Positions 27,696 through 38,362 are shown, counted from the stretch's first letter. The stretch is DNA of 64,000 nt from Bacteroidota bacterium (GCA_947460595.1 CANHGS010000002.1:1-64000), one strand, 5' to 3'. Made by a program: numbers and translations. Notes: generated by a model from the sequence alone, not told the origin.

Positions 27696-30470
27696 TTAAA
27701 AGCCCATCATGGAACTAGGCTTACCGTTTTTTGAAAAATTATACACCAAAGACAACATAAAATAGCGTTGAATATTTTGGCTAGTAGTCTCTGTAATAAA
27801 GTTGCTGCTGATATTTCTATTGATTCCTAGGTTTTGATTAAAGATATCGTTCACGTATAACCTGGTTTCCCATTTATCATCCTTGCCTATGACTTTGCGT
27901 AAAGTGGTATTAACCAAGTACACATTATTCACTCCTGCAAAATCAGCTGTCTTTTGATATAGGTTAAAGTCTGCATTCCAATTCCAGTAGAATTTCTGTT
28001 TTTTAAACCTAAACTCAATATTGGTCTCATAAGTATAAGACCAATAATTGGTAGCAATATCTGGTCTTATAGAAGATACTGAATGATTATAATTAGCGTC
28101 AAAATTCATCCAGAAATTGATCCATTTATCTGCCCAATAACCCATATTCACACTAATGTTGGTGGCGGTGTTCCTGGTTTCGTTACGCTTGCCATTTACG
28201 TAGTTGACGTATCTATTAATTCTAGGACCCGCGTCAATATTGAAGTTGAGAGAAGGAATAATATCAAATCCATAACCCAAACTTCCTCTCAAATTAAAAT
28301 TGCCATCTACGTTGATGGATTGGTTTACGCGGCGTCCCAATGAATCTACAAAGCTATTATTAGAAATGGCATTTTCTGTAGCAGTATAATTTAGATTAAA
28401 AAAGATACTTCTACTTTTTAATACTTTATAATCCGATGCTCGCAGGTTTAGGTTATGAACAAATGCCTGTTTTAAATTTGGATTACCTACCGTAATATTT
28501 AAGGGATCAGTATTGTCTATTAAGGGTTGAATCTGCGTTAATGTTGGATTCTGTGTAGAGCCATTATAGGAAAATGATACTTTTCTCTGTTGTTTGGGGG
28601 TATAGTTTAAACTAACGGCTGGCAAGAAATTAGTAAACCTAACATCTTGGTTATTCCCTTTACGTACATCGGTCATTCTATAGTTAACCGTACCCAATCC
28701 TGAACCAACTGCAAAATTAAATTTCTTAACATTATAACGAATATTAAAAGCACCGGTATGACCAAGGGTATTGAAAATAAAATGGTTACTCAAGCTATCA
28801 CTCAACAAATCGTATTTACCATTGCTTGATTTATTATAGGTATTTCTTTCTGCATCATTTTGGGTTATATTCAATTTATAATTCAAAATCAAAAAGGTGT
28901 TTTTCCATAGCGGTTCAGTAAAACTAGCGGTTGCATTAATGGTTGATCCGTTTTGCTTATTTACTTTTCGCTGGTCAATATTGTCAAGTTTTATCAATAA
29001 TCCGGTCTTGTCATAGAAACTATTCTTGGCTAATAAAAATCCATTTTCTTCTCTATCCGTAAAGCCTAAATCTGTATTGAGTGAAATAGTCCTCCCTTTT
29101 TTCTTGAACTTTTTTCGCCAGAAAATAGAACTATTTAAATTCTTATTGTCATCTACATTATTGGTGGTCCTATCACTTTCATTGATCAATTTCTTGTCTG
29201 AACTAATAGATTGTCCCAAATAATTACTTAGGCCGGAACTCTTGGTATCACTTGCTTTGATGGTTACTTTTAATGAACTACTGCTGTCAATATTCCAGTC
29301 ATAGATACTATTAATCCTATTTCTTGTTCGCTCATTGGCCTGTGTTTGATTAGTGGTATTGGTAAAACTAGTATCCGGTAAAATGTTCTCAGTGACACTG
29401 GTAGTCTTACCTGTTACTTTTAAATTATTGTATTGATAGCCATTGTTGCTTGCGTGCTTATCCTTATTCCATTTGTTGCTATACAACAATCCTGCGGTAG
29501 TACTATTGGGAAGACCCTGACCCCAACTAAATTCGTCACCACTCCAATTAATACTGACACCCCCATCATCACTAATTTCAGTAGTAGTATTGGGGTCACC
29601 TGCATAATTTCTATTTTCATCCCAGCTCAAGGTTTCAAACTTGGTATTGTCACTACTAATATATCCTGCAATTTTTCGCTTGCCCTTAAAGGCGTTTGCC
29701 AAAGCCTTTCCACTTCTATATTGGTCAAAATTGGTACCTGCTTCTACTTTACCAAAGAATCCTTTTTTCTTGTCCTCTTTTAATTGCAGGTTAATGGTTT
29801 TTTGTTTTTGTCCGTCATCAATGCCGGTAAACACTGCTTGGTCCGATTTTTTATCAAAAACCTGCACCTTGTCAATAGCATCCGCCCTTAAATTCTTGGT
29901 CACAACCGCTGGGTCATCGCTAAAAAATTCTTCCCCATCTACCAATATCTTACTCACTTTTTCCCCCTGTGTACTAATTTCTCCCTTGCTATTTACTTGT
30001 ATCCCGGGCATTTTTTTCAAGAGCTCTTGCACGTCTGCATTGGGCCCCACATGAAAACTATCAGCTCTATATTCAGTAGTGTCCCCTTTTACTCGAATGG
30101 CAGAAATGCGTTGCTTCACAATTACTTCCTGTAAAAGGGTAGCCCTAGTTATGAGTGGAATCATTCCAAGGGTGTTATCGGCCCCGGCCTCTACACTAAT
30201 CTGGTCTACATACTCCGCATAATTGGGGAAAGAGACCATGAATAAATATTTGCCAGCAGGAACCTGCTTCATGTCAAAACTTCCCTTAATATCTGTTCTC
30301 ACAAATTTAACCAACACGGAATCCTTTGGCCTTAAAATGGAGACTACCGCATTGGACAAATTTTGTTTATTTAAAGTATCCGTAATGGTCCCTTTGATAC
30401 TAGAGGACTGTGCTTGTAAATTGCCAAGGGCAATAAAAAGGCATAAGAATACAAATAGGTTTCTATACAT
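27696..30470 (-). CDS. Outer-membrane beta-barrel protein (TonB-receptor-like)
   Basis: Large outer-membrane protein with receptor architecture. Seen: signal peptide ending near LQAQ (residue 21 from the ATG at 30468-30470); a carboxypeptidase-regulatory-like domain (SSIKGTITDTLNKQNL onward); a plug-like region with QELLKKMPGIQVNSKGEIS and KILVDGEEFF; and a long beta-barrel of the OMP_b-brl_3 type. 924 aa from this start; the 13 residues upstream would disrupt the signal peptide. It is probably co-transcribed with the GLPGLI gene 10 bp downstream. Confidence 0.92.
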   Translation of the reverse strand: MYRNLFVFLCLFIALGNLQAQSSSIKGTITDTLNKQNLSNAVVSILRPKDSVLVKFVRTDIKGSFDMKQVPAGKYLFMVSFPNYAEYVDQISVEAGADNTLGMIPLITRATLLQEVIVKQRISAIRVKGDTTEYRADSFHVGPNADVQELLKKMPGIQVNSKGEISTQGEKVSKILVDGEEFFSDDPAVVTKNLRADAIDKVQVFDKKSDQAVFTGIDDGQKQKTINLQLKEDKKKGFFGKVEAGTNFDQYRSGKALANAFKGKRKIAGYISSDNTKFETLSWDENRNYAGDPNTTTEISDDGGVSINWSGDEFSWGQGLPNSTTAGLLYSNKWNKDKHASNNGYQYNNLKVTGKTTSVTENILPDTSFTNTTNQTQANERTRNRINSIYDWNIDSSSSLKVTIKASDTKSSGLSNYLGQSISSDKKLINESDRTTNNVDDNKNLNSSIFWRKKFKKKGRTISLNTDLGFTDREENGFLLAKNSFYDKTGLLIKLDNIDQRKVNKQNGSTINATASFTEPLWKNTFLILNYKLNITQNDAERNTYNKSSNGKYDLLSDSLSNHFIFNTLGHTGAFNIRYNVKKFNFAVGSGLGTVNYRMTDVRKGNNQDVRFTNFLPAVSLNYTPKQQRKVSFSYNGSTQNPTLTQIQPLIDNTDPLNITVGNPNLKQAFVHNLNLRASDYKVLKSRSIFFNLNYTATENAISNNSFVDSLGRRVNQSINVDGNFNLRGSLGYGFDIIPSLNFNIDAGPRINRYVNYVNGKRNETRNTATNISVNMGYWADKWINFWMNFDANYNHSVSSIRPDIATNYWSYTYETNIEFRFKKQKFYWNWNADFNLYQKTADFAGVNNVYLVNTTLRKVIGKDDKWETRLYVNDIFNQNLGINRNISSNFITETTSQNIQRYFMLSLVYNFSKNGKPSSMMGF

Positions 30471-30592
30471 GGAGGCCGTTGTTAAGGTATTGGATGCAAT
30501 GGGCTGCAAAATCCATAAATTAGGATGGATTAACTAAGTATTTAGTTGTAAACTTGTGTTAAAGATTTTTCTTATTTGATAATCATTGATGT

Positions 30593-32635
30593 ATGCCCAC
30601 AAGAAATTCAAAGACTAGCACTAATATCAAAAAAGAGGATGTAGCTTCAACCAAGAAAAGGGTGCGCAAATCAATAAAAGTTGAAACAGTGCTTATGAAA
30701 AAGTATGAGGAATTATATTTTGTAGATACCAACCAACCCGTTTGGAATTATTCCCTTTTTTCTGAAAAAGATGTTCGCCATTTTCAAAACGGAACAAACT
30801 ATAGACTCTATGAATTATTTGGCAACAAGCAATTGAGCGTCAATGAAACTCCTGGAACCTATTTTGCCGTATGGGCACCCAATGCCAGTTTTGTTGCTGT
30901 TACGGGCCAGTTTAATGGTTGGAACAAAGAAAGTCATCCCCTAACAGTTAGATTAGATTCTTCAGGCATTTGGGAAGGATTTATTCCCCATCTTGGACAA
31001 GGAGAAGCATACAAATACCATATTCATGGGTTTAAAGGAATTAGGTTAGACAAGGGAGATCCTTATGCTAACTTTTGGGAGAAGCGCCCCAATACAGCAT
31101 CTATCACATGGCAAACCGATTATGATTGGCAAGATGCGCACTGGATGAAAAACAGAAAAAAACACAACGCGCTCAATGCACCTTATTCCGTCTATGAAGT
31201 GCATTTGGCCAGTTGGATGCGCCCCAACAAAGACAACGAAGAAACTTATAATACCTACGCACAGATTGCTGAAAGAATGGTGCCCTATGTGAAAGGGATG
31301 GGATTCACACACGTGGAATTTATGCCTGTGATGGAACATCCTTATGATGGTTCATGGGGTTATCAAGGCACAGGATATTTTGCACCCACTTCTAGATTTG
31401 GTACACCACAGGAATATGCGGCCATGGTAGACGCTTTTCACCAAGCAGGTATTGGCGTAATCTTAGATTGGGTGCCTTCACATTTTCCATATGATGCGCA
31501 TGGACTTTTCATGTTTGATGGTACCCATACCTATGAGTATGCCGATATGCGCAAAGGATTTCATCCAGACTGGAACTCTTATATTTTCAATTACAAAAGG
31601 GGAGAAGTCAAATCTTTTTTAATTAGCAGTGCCAGATTTTGGTGTGACAAATTTCATACCGATGGCATTAGAGTTGACGCAGTAAGTTCCATGCTTAGGC
31701 TAGATTATAGCCGTAATGCAGGACAGTGGGAACCCAATGAATACGGCGGGAATGGCAATATTGAAGCCATTGCTTTTATTACAGATTTAAATGAAACGCT
31801 TTATCGCGATTTTCCAGACATTCAAACCATTGCAGAAGAAGCTACAGACTGGCCCAAGGTTAGTAAACCAACTTTTGAAGGCGGTCTTGGTTTTGGTATG
31901 AAATGGATGATGGGATGGATGCACGATACCTTAGATTATTTTAAACTTGATCCTCTTTTACGTCAGTTCCAGCAAGACAAGTTTTCTTTTAGCATGATGT
32001 ATTTCTATGACGAGAATTTCATGCTGCCACTCTCGCACGATGAAGTTGTGCATGGCAAGAGCCCCATGCTTTATAAAATGCCAGGGGACGAGTGGCAAAA
32101 ATTTGCCAACCTAAGAATTCTCTATACTTATATGTTTACACACCCTGGATCAAAACTGCTCTTTATGGGCAATGAGTTTGGGGCCACTAGTGAGTGGAAT
32201 TATAAATCAGAATTGCAGTGGGAATTGTTAGAACATCTAAGTCATGGGGGCCTCAAATACTGTGTGCAACAATTGAACGCCCTCTATAGAAATGAACCCG
32301 CCTTATATGAAAACCAATTTGAGCCTGGGGGATTTGAATGGGTTGATTTGAACCATCGCTCCAACGCTGTTTTGGTTTATATGCGTAAGGGTAAAAAGGC
32401 CAAGGATAATTTGCTCATCATCTTGAATGTTACACCTGTTGTACGCCATGATTGGGAAATATTTGTACATGGAAAGGGCCGTTGGAAAGAGGTATTCAAT
32501 AGCAATGCCACGGAGTATTGGGGAACCGGTGATGTATTTAATGCAAGCATCAGTTCCAAGCTGGTAGACAAACCAAGTAAGTGCTATCAAATTAAGCTCA
32601 ATTTGCCTGCTTTGGGGGCCATTGTGTTAAAGTAA
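30593..32635 (+). CDS. glgB: 1,4-alpha-glucan branching enzyme
   Basis: Introduces alpha-1,6 branches into glycogen. Seen: a CBM48 domain (about 70-160) with GTYFAVWAPNA; GH13 barrel with the nucleophile in GIRVDAVSSML (Asp362); the acid/base in IAEEATDWP (Glu415/416); LSHDEVVHGK; and a C-terminal all-beta domain. The basic, low-complexity first 40 residues are unusual. 680 aa, normal. It completes the glgA/glgC/glgB set although it is 10 kb away from the other two. Confidence 0.97.
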   Translation: MPTRNSKTSTNIKKEDVASTKKRVRKSIKVETVLMKKYEELYFVDTNQPVWNYSLFSEKDVRHFQNGTNYRLYELFGNKQLSVNETPGTYFAVWAPNASFVAVTGQFNGWNKESHPLTVRLDSSGIWEGFIPHLGQGEAYKYHIHGFKGIRLDKGDPYANFWEKRPNTASITWQTDYDWQDAHWMKNRKKHNALNAPYSVYEVHLASWMRPNKDNEETYNTYAQIAERMVPYVKGMGFTHVEFMPVMEHPYDGSWGYQGTGYFAPTSRFGTPQEYAAMVDAFHQAGIGVILDWVPSHFPYDAHGLFMFDGTHTYEYADMRKGFHPDWNSYIFNYKRGEVKSFLISSARFWCDKFHTDGIRVDAVSSMLRLDYSRNAGQWEPNEYGGNGNIEAIAFITDLNETLYRDFPDIQTIAEEATDWPKVSKPTFEGGLGFGMKWMMGWMHDTLDYFKLDPLLRQFQQDKFSFSMMYFYDENFMLPLSHDEVVHGKSPMLYKMPGDEWQKFANLRILYTYMFTHPGSKLLFMGNEFGATSEWNYKSELQWELLEHLSHGGLKYCVQQLNALYRNEPALYENQFEPGGFEWVDLNHRSNAVLVYMRKGKKAKDNLLIILNVTPVVRHDWEIFVHGKGRWKEVFNSNATEYWGTGDVFNASISSKLVDKPSKCYQIKLNLPALGAIVLK

Positions 32636-32695
32636 AATTTAAGGTATATCACCAATCCTTGTACCATTCTGCCATGAGTTACTTTGGTAAAACAG

Positions 32696-33874
32696 CTAGC
32701 CAAGGAAATCTGTTGGAACCAATGGAAGGATAATTCTAAAACTGGTTCCCTTACCAGGCTCGCTCCACTTGACAAAGAGCTTGCCTTTGTGATACTGCTC
32801 AACAATGCGTTTGCTGAGAGAGAGACCTAGTCCCCAACCTCTTTTCTTGGTAGTGAAGCCAGGTTTGAAAACTTTTTTCAAGTGTTGGGCGGCAATGCCT
32901 TTACCGGTATCAGTAACATCAATGATAATTTCATGGTTGGTAGTTTGTAACGCCACTGTAATCATGCCCTTGCCATCCATAGCATCCAATGCATTTTTGA
33001 GTAGGTTCTCCATGACCCAATCAAATAATGGCGGTGAAATTTGGGCTTCAATTAGCTCCATCTTGTCAGCAGCATATTCAAAGCCCACTTGACCGCCGGC
33101 TCTTTTTTTCATGTACTGCATAATCAAATCAATCTGTCTATTTAGATTGGTGGGCTCTAATTTGGGTTGACTTCCAATTTTTCCAAATCTATCAGTGATC
33201 AATTGTAGCCTTTGAACGTCTTTGGCAATTTCAGGAATATAGGCAGTATTCTCAGGGTGCTCTTTTAAAATTTCTAGCCAACCTTCCAAACTACTAACCG
33301 GTGTTCCTAACTGGTGCGCGGTCTCTTTAGCAAGTGATGCCCAGAGCTGGTTCTGACTACTTCTATAATGTGTTCTCTGTAATAATATGGCAATGAGAAT
33401 AAATAATCCAATCACCATCAATTGAATAATGGGATAAAGCTTGGTTTCTTTTAATAAAGGGCTTTCTCCATAATAATATTTATTGGCCTGATAGGGTTGA
33501 TCCCTTAAGACACTAATAATGGGTTTGTTCGTATAGCGTTTGAACTGCCTAAGTTTATCCTTCAAAAAATCAGGGTCCTGTCTAACAAGGGCTGTATCTA
33601 TGTTTAAAAAATTCCCAGTAAGGCTGTCTTTTTCATTGGTTTCAATAATGGGAATTTGATCATTTTCTGTAATGATTTTGCTAGCCAAATTAATGCTAGC
33701 CGTATCTGATGAATAGAGAATGGTTCTTTGGGCTTCTACCCAAGCTTCTACATTTCTTCGCTCTTCCTTAGCTATTTTTCCAGAAAGGTATTGGGAATAG
33801 ACAATAGTGCCGCTGACAATCAGTACAGCCACAACTACCAAAAGGGTGCGCCAGTTAAACCAAGTAGCTACCAT
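32696..33874 (-). CDS. Membrane sensor histidine kinase
   Basis: Two-component sensor. Seen: two transmembrane helices (about 9-29 and 140-160) flanking an extracytoplasmic region of about 110 residues; HisKA-like H box with His187 in ETAHQLGTP; and an ATPase domain with DTGKGI and GWGLGLSLSKRI. 392 aa. No response regulator lies next to it, so it is an orphan here and its partner and signal are unknown. Confidence 0.9.
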   Translation of the reverse strand: MVATWFNWRTLLVVVAVLIVSGTIVYSQYLSGKIAKEERRNVEAWVEAQRTILYSSDTASINLASKIITENDQIPIIETNEKDSLTGNFLNIDTALVRQDPDFLKDKLRQFKRYTNKPIISVLRDQPYQANKYYYGESPLLKETKLYPIIQLMVIGLFILIAILLQRTHYRSSQNQLWASLAKETAHQLGTPVSSLEGWLEILKEHPENTAYIPEIAKDVQRLQLITDRFGKIGSQPKLEPTNLNRQIDLIMQYMKKRAGGQVGFEYAADKMELIEAQISPPLFDWVMENLLKNALDAMDGKGMITVALQTTNHEIIIDVTDTGKGIAAQHLKKVFKPGFTTKKRGWGLGLSLSKRIVEQYHKGKLFVKWSEPGKGTSFRIILPLVPTDFLG

Positions 33875-33907
33875 TTGACTAAATTAATCAAATAAGCTAA
33901 ACAAAAT

Positions 33908-33929
33908 GGGCCCCACAATTGTAGGGCCC
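33908..33929 (-). terminator. Terminator for the coiled-coil gene at 33957
   Basis: GGGCCC arms around an ACAATTGT centre. Read on the minus strand the hairpin is followed by ATTTTGT, fitting termination of the minus-strand coiled-coil gene upstream of it. Confidence 0.65.
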
Positions 33930-33956
33930 TCAGATATTGGAACTTAAAATAGGATA

Positions 33957-34937
33957 CTAACTAAACAAGCCTCCTTTTTTCAAGGTCTTGATGCTTTCGC
34001 CAATTTTGAAACCATTGTGGTAGATTTCAATCTTGTAATTTCCTTCTACAAACTTGTCAGTTTTCTTCCAGTTAAAGCTGACTGGAACTACTTTATTTTG
34101 TTCATAGTTCACAGATACTTTATTGGTAAATCCTTTTTCGCCATCTTCACGAGTAGTAAAATTGCCACCTTCATTAAAGACCTTGCCATTGGGACCACTA
34201 ATCACTACATACAAGTCTTTGCTTCCATTAGGGCTAACGCGATTGGGGTCTAGTACAAAGCTCACACGCATATAGTCGGCACGCTTTGCGGTATTGGTTT
34301 CTGTTTCTTTACCACTGTTTTTTAGGTTAATGGCAACTATGCCAACATTAGAAGCGTGAAGGGTAGAAGCTACGTCAACCTTATCGGCTAATTGTTGTTT
34401 TTCAGTATTGGTCTTATTTAGATTTTCTTCCAGGTTCTTCTTGTCAGAAGTCAACTGGGTTTTCTCTGTATTCAATTGTTGGTTGCTAGCTGTCAATTGC
34501 TTGTTCTCGCCTTTCAATTGGTCAATTTCAACAAATAGACCATTGATTTTACCATTCAAATCCGCAATCATTTTCTTGGCATCGGACAGTTCTGAAGCAG
34601 TGGCGTTTTTCTTGCGCAAAATGCTGCCAATATTTCCTTTAAGGGTTTGAATTTCTGTACTTTTTTCAGCCAAACTTCCTTGCAATTGCAAATTGGTTTG
34701 GGTGAGAGAATCGGCTTTGGCGCTAACAAAGATAAACTCCTGTTGAATGGCGTTACGCGCAGAATCTACATTGGTAATTTTGGTTTGCAATTGGGCCACT
34801 GTTTCTTTGGTCTGGCTCTTGTCATAAAATATATAACCCCAAGTGGCAATCAAAGCTGTGATGAGGATACCATAAATCAATTTACGGTTATCGTTTGGAG
34901 TTGTGGTTTGTGGATTGTTGCTGGCTGAGTAACTCAT
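33957..34937 (-). CDS. Membrane-anchored coiled-coil protein of unknown function
   Basis: Not assigned to a named family. Seen: a single N-terminal transmembrane helix (about 20-40), a long coiled coil (about 45-185) rich in Gln, Asn and Lys with heptads, and a C-terminal beta-rich domain (about 200-326) containing NPNGSKDLY-like SPNGSKDLYVVISGPNGKV. The layout suggests a periplasmic spacer holding a beta domain away from the inner membrane. 326 aa. Divergent from holA. Confidence 0.85.
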   Translation of the reverse strand: MSYSASNNPQTTTPNDNRKLIYGILITALIATWGYIFYDKSQTKETVAQLQTKITNVDSARNAIQQEFIFVSAKADSLTQTNLQLQGSLAEKSTEIQTLKGNIGSILRKKNATASELSDAKKMIADLNGKINGLFVEIDQLKGENKQLTASNQQLNTEKTQLTSDKKNLEENLNKTNTEKQQLADKVDVASTLHASNVGIVAINLKNSGKETETNTAKRADYMRVSFVLDPNRVSPNGSKDLYVVISGPNGKVFNEGGNFTTREDGEKGFTNKVSVNYEQNKVVPVSFNWKKTDKFVEGNYKIEIYHNGFKIGESIKTLKKGGLFS

Positions 34938-35065
34938 GTTTTTTGTTTTATGGTTGTTCTATGACCACAAATTCACCAAAACCGTGCCAAACCTGTTTTT
35001 AACCTTAGAAAAATCCATTTTCTACATTTTTTTTAATCTGCTCCGCAAATCCCATCTTTGCAACC

Positions 35066-36070
35066 ATGTCTGCAGAAAAAATCATCGCTGATTGGAAAAA
35101 AGGGAATTTCAAACCGGTTTACTGGTTAGAAGGCGAGGAGTCTTATTACATAGACCAGATAGTAGATCATGCAGAACACCATATTCTTCCTGAAGCAGAA
35201 GCTGGTTTCAATCTCTCCGTATTTTATGGCAAGGATGCCGATTGGGCAGCAGTAGTGAATGCCTGTATGCGTTATCCCATGTTTGCGCAGCGCCAGGTGG
35301 TCTTGCTCAAAGAAGCCCAGCACATGGCTCAAAAAGAATTGGAAAAATTGCAGGCTTATATTGACAATCCCTTAAAAAGCACCATTTTAGTTGTTAGTCA
35401 TAAAGAGAAAAAGTTTGATGGGAGGTCCGCCTTATACAAAGTGCTAAAATCAAAGGCCGAATTATTGACTACCAAGAAAATGTATGACAATCAGTTGCCA
35501 GAATGGACCAACCAAATGGTGATTCAGCAAGGATTGACTATATCGCCCAAGGCTTTGACAGTATTGGTAGATCATATTGGGAATGATCTAAACAGGTTGG
35601 AGAATGAGGTGGAAAAATTAAAAGTGAATCTGGGTGGAAGAAAAGGCATTACAGAGGACGATATTGAAACCTATATTGGCATCAGTAAAGAATTCAATCC
35701 CTTTGAATTACAGGCAGCTATTGGACAAAAGGATTTGGCTAAAGCAATCAGGATTATCCAATATTTTGAAGCCAATCCAAAGTCTGCCCCCATACAGTTG
35801 GTACTACCCTCTATCTATAATTTTTTTAGCAAAGTATACCAGTTGCACGCACTGCAGGGAACCAATGAAAAGGAAATGGCTTCCATTATGGGGGTGAGTC
35901 CCTTTTTTTTGCGCGACTATCAAAATGCATCGCGCAAATATTCATACCAAGCAGTAGAAACCATTCTTTTATTGCTACACCAATACAATTTAAAAAGTGT
36001 GGGAGTCAATAACGGGGGCACAACCGATGCCGGACTCATGAAAGAAATGGTTGTAAAAATGATGCAATAA
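35066..36070 (+). CDS. holA: DNA polymerase III subunit delta
   Basis: Clamp-loader subunit that opens the beta sliding clamp. Seen: N-terminal KPVYWLEGEESYYIDQIVD, the PMFAQRQVVLLKEAQHM strand-helix, and a C-terminal helical collar domain, all as in HolA. 334 aa, normal. It converges on ribF with no base between the two stop codons. Confidence 0.93.
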   Translation: MSAEKIIADWKKGNFKPVYWLEGEESYYIDQIVDHAEHHILPEAEAGFNLSVFYGKDADWAAVVNACMRYPMFAQRQVVLLKEAQHMAQKELEKLQAYIDNPLKSTILVVSHKEKKFDGRSALYKVLKSKAELLTTKKMYDNQLPEWTNQMVIQQGLTISPKALTVLVDHIGNDLNRLENEVEKLKVNLGGRKGITEDDIETYIGISKEFNPFELQAAIGQKDLAKAIRIIQYFEANPKSAPIQLVLPSIYNFFSKVYQLHALQGTNEKEMASIMGVSPFFLRDYQNASRKYSYQAVETILLLLHQYNLKSVGVNNGGTTDAGLMKEMVVKMMQ

Positions 36071-37012
36071 CTAAGCCAACAGTTGCTTAGCCAATGCTTG
36101 ATCCAAGGCCAACTGGTTTTTCAGCGCGTCCAAGCCATTGAATTTTTGTTCTGAGCGCAAAAAGTGTAATACCCTTACTTCTAGGGTTTTGCCATAGATG
36201 TCTCCCTCAAAATCAAAGAGGTTTACTTCAATGACTCGGTTAATGCCATCAACGGTAGGTCTAACCCCAATATTCATCATCCCGTTTAAGATCTGAGCAG
36301 GCTCCCTTTGTTTAACAATCACCTTTACCGCATACACCCCATTGCCAGGCAACAGTTTTTCTGAATCAACTAAAACCAAATTGGCAGTAGGATAGCCAAT
36401 GGTTCTACCCAGTTGATTGCCCAAGACTACCCTGCCTTCAAAAAAATAGGGGTAGCCCAAAAATTGGTTGGCGGTTTCAATATGGCTATTGCTAATGGCC
36501 TGCCTAATCTTGGTGCTGCTAACCCCAATTTGGTGCAACAAGTGTTCAGGAATTTCTTTGACTTCAAAACCCAATTGCTGACCAAAAGATTGGAGTAATT
36601 GAAAGTTGCCCGATCGGTTATAACCAAACTTATGGTCATAGCCAATGATTACGGTATGTGGATGAAAATTGGCCACCAAAAAATCGCTGATATAGCCTTC
36701 AGCCGATTGACTGGCAAAAGCTTGGTCAAAAGGAACAATCACTAAATGGTCAATACCCGTAGCGGCTAATAACTTGGTTTTTTCTTCCAATGTGCCCAAT
36801 AGTTTAATATTATCGGGGTTCTGTGAAATCACCGAACGTGGGTGTGGATAAAAACTGATGATAATGCTTTCTCCGCCAATAGCGGCAGCTTCGGCCTTTA
36901 ATTGTTGGATAATTTGCTGGTGCCCCAAGTGCATGCCATCAAAACTGCCGATGGTTACAACGGCCCTTTTAAATTCAGGAAGGGAAGTCTGATCCAGATG
37001 GTGTACCTGCAT
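36071..37012 (-). CDS. ribF: Bifunctional riboflavin kinase / FAD synthetase
   Basis: Converts riboflavin to FMN and then FAD. Seen: N-terminal FAD synthetase nucleotidyl-transfer motif GSFDGMHLGHQQII; ISSTKIRQAI-like SSTKIRQAIS before the flavokinase domain; and flavokinase motif GYPTANL. I chose the ATG at 37010-37012 (313 aa), which gives the usual short lead before the first strand; ATGs at 37039 and 37084 are in frame but would overlap the purM promoter region. Confidence 0.94.
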   Translation of the reverse strand: MQVHHLDQTSLPEFKRAVVTIGSFDGMHLGHQQIIQQLKAEAAAIGGESIIISFYPHPRSVISQNPDNIKLLGTLEEKTKLLAATGIDHLVIVPFDQAFASQSAEGYISDFLVANFHPHTVIIGYDHKFGYNRSGNFQLLQSFGQQLGFEVKEIPEHLLHQIGVSSTKIRQAISNSHIETANQFLGYPYFFEGRVVLGNQLGRTIGYPTANLVLVDSEKLLPGNGVYAVKVIVKQREPAQILNGMMNIGVRPTVDGINRVIEVNLFDFEGDIYGKTLEVRVLHFLRSEQKFNGLDALKNQLALDQALAKQLLA

Positions 37013-37055
37013 AATTGGGTGCAAATCTAAGGGTTTCATGGAAGTATGAAAATTG

Positions 37056-37063
37056 TACATTTG
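37056..37063 (+). promoter_or_regulatory. Putative Bacteroidota -7 element for purM
   Basis: TACATTTG matches the TAnnTTTG -7 consensus exactly and lies 35 bp before the purM start. The upstream half-element is not clear. Confidence 0.5.
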
Positions 37064-37098
37064 CAACCAGCAATCATAGATCATTCCAAAATTTCACC

Positions 37099-38271
37099 AT
37101 GTCATTATACGCGCAACGCGGGGTATCTGCCCAAAAAGAAGAAGTACACGCAGCCATTGGTAAATTAGATCAGGGTTTGTACCCCGATGCTTTTTGCAAA
37201 GTCTATCCCGATTTTTTATGCGGCGATCCCGATTGGATCAATATCATGCACGCCGATGGTGCGGGCACCAAGAGTATCTTGGCCTATCTCTATTGGAAGG
37301 AAACTGGAGATGTATCCGTTTGGAAGGGGATTGCCCAAGACGCCGTAGCTATGAACCTAGATGACTTACTCTGTGTGGGAATCACAGATAATATCTTATT
37401 CTCTTCTACCATTGACCGGAATAAACTCTTGATTCCCGGTGCAGTGTTAGAGCAGATCATCAATGGTACCCAGGAATTCTTTAACCAATTGGCTGAATAC
37501 GGCGTACGGATTCATTATTTAGGTGGTGAAACCGCCGATGTAGGGGATGTGGTCCGCACTATTGCTGTGAATGGTACCATGAGCGCCAGATGGCCTAAAA
37601 GCAAATTAGTGACCAATGAAAAAATTTCAGAAGGCAATGTGATTGTAGGCTTTGCCAGTTTTGGTCAAGCCAAATACGAGACTGAATATAACAGTGGTCT
37701 TGGATCCAATGGCCTCACCAGTGCCAGGCACGATGTGTTGGGTAAACAATACAAAGCATACCCAGAAACCTTTGAACCCAGACTCAATGACGCTGTTGTC
37801 TATTTGGGTAAGAACGCCATGACAGATACCATTGATATTGATGGCAAGCCTACCAATGTAGGCAAGCTCTTATTATCGCCTACGCGTACCTATGCACCCT
37901 TGATGAAGCAATTATTGGATCAGTATTTTGACAAAATTACAGGACTCATTCATTGCAGTGGCGGTGGACAGACCAAGTGTATGAAATACTTGCCCAAGCC
38001 ACTCAGAATTGTCAAAGACAACCTGTTTGCACCAGCACCCATCTTTCAATTGATTCAGGAAAATTCTGGGGCCGATGACAGAGAAATGTACCAGGTATTT
38101 AATATGGGACACCGTTTAGAGGTATTCACAGATGCAGCTACTGCCCCCCAATTAATTGCCGAAGGCGCCAAACTAGGGATTGAAGCTAGGATTGTTGGAA
38201 GGGTAGAAGCATCTGAAAAGAAAGAACTGATTCTAAAGACCGCCAAGGGAGAACTGGTTTACGAATATTAA
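37099..38271 (+). CDS. purM: Phosphoribosylformylglycinamidine cyclo-ligase (AIR synthase)
   Basis: Closes the imidazole ring in purine synthesis (FGAM to AIR, using ATP). Seen: the AIRS N-terminal domain with HADGAGTKS; QDAVAMNLDDLLCVG; GGETADVGD; and a C-terminal domain with ITGLIHCSGGGQTK. 390 aa, typical of the longer Bacteroidota form. The ATG at 37099 is used since the 28 upstream codons run into ribF and carry no domain. Confidence 0.95.
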   Translation: MSLYAQRGVSAQKEEVHAAIGKLDQGLYPDAFCKVYPDFLCGDPDWINIMHADGAGTKSILAYLYWKETGDVSVWKGIAQDAVAMNLDDLLCVGITDNILFSSTIDRNKLLIPGAVLEQIINGTQEFFNQLAEYGVRIHYLGGETADVGDVVRTIAVNGTMSARWPKSKLVTNEKISEGNVIVGFASFGQAKYETEYNSGLGSNGLTSARHDVLGKQYKAYPETFEPRLNDAVVYLGKNAMTDTIDIDGKPTNVGKLLLSPTRTYAPLMKQLLDQYFDKITGLIHCSGGGQTKCMKYLPKPLRIVKDNLFAPAPIFQLIQENSGADDREMYQVFNMGHRLEVFTDAATAPQLIAEGAKLGIEARIVGRVEASEKKELILKTAKGELVYEY

Positions 38272-38362
38272 CAAGCAATTTGAATAGCTTTTTATAATTT
38301 TAAGAAATAAGATTTGGGTTTTAAGTAACATCATTAACCCCTTGAAGACTTTAAAAATATTT

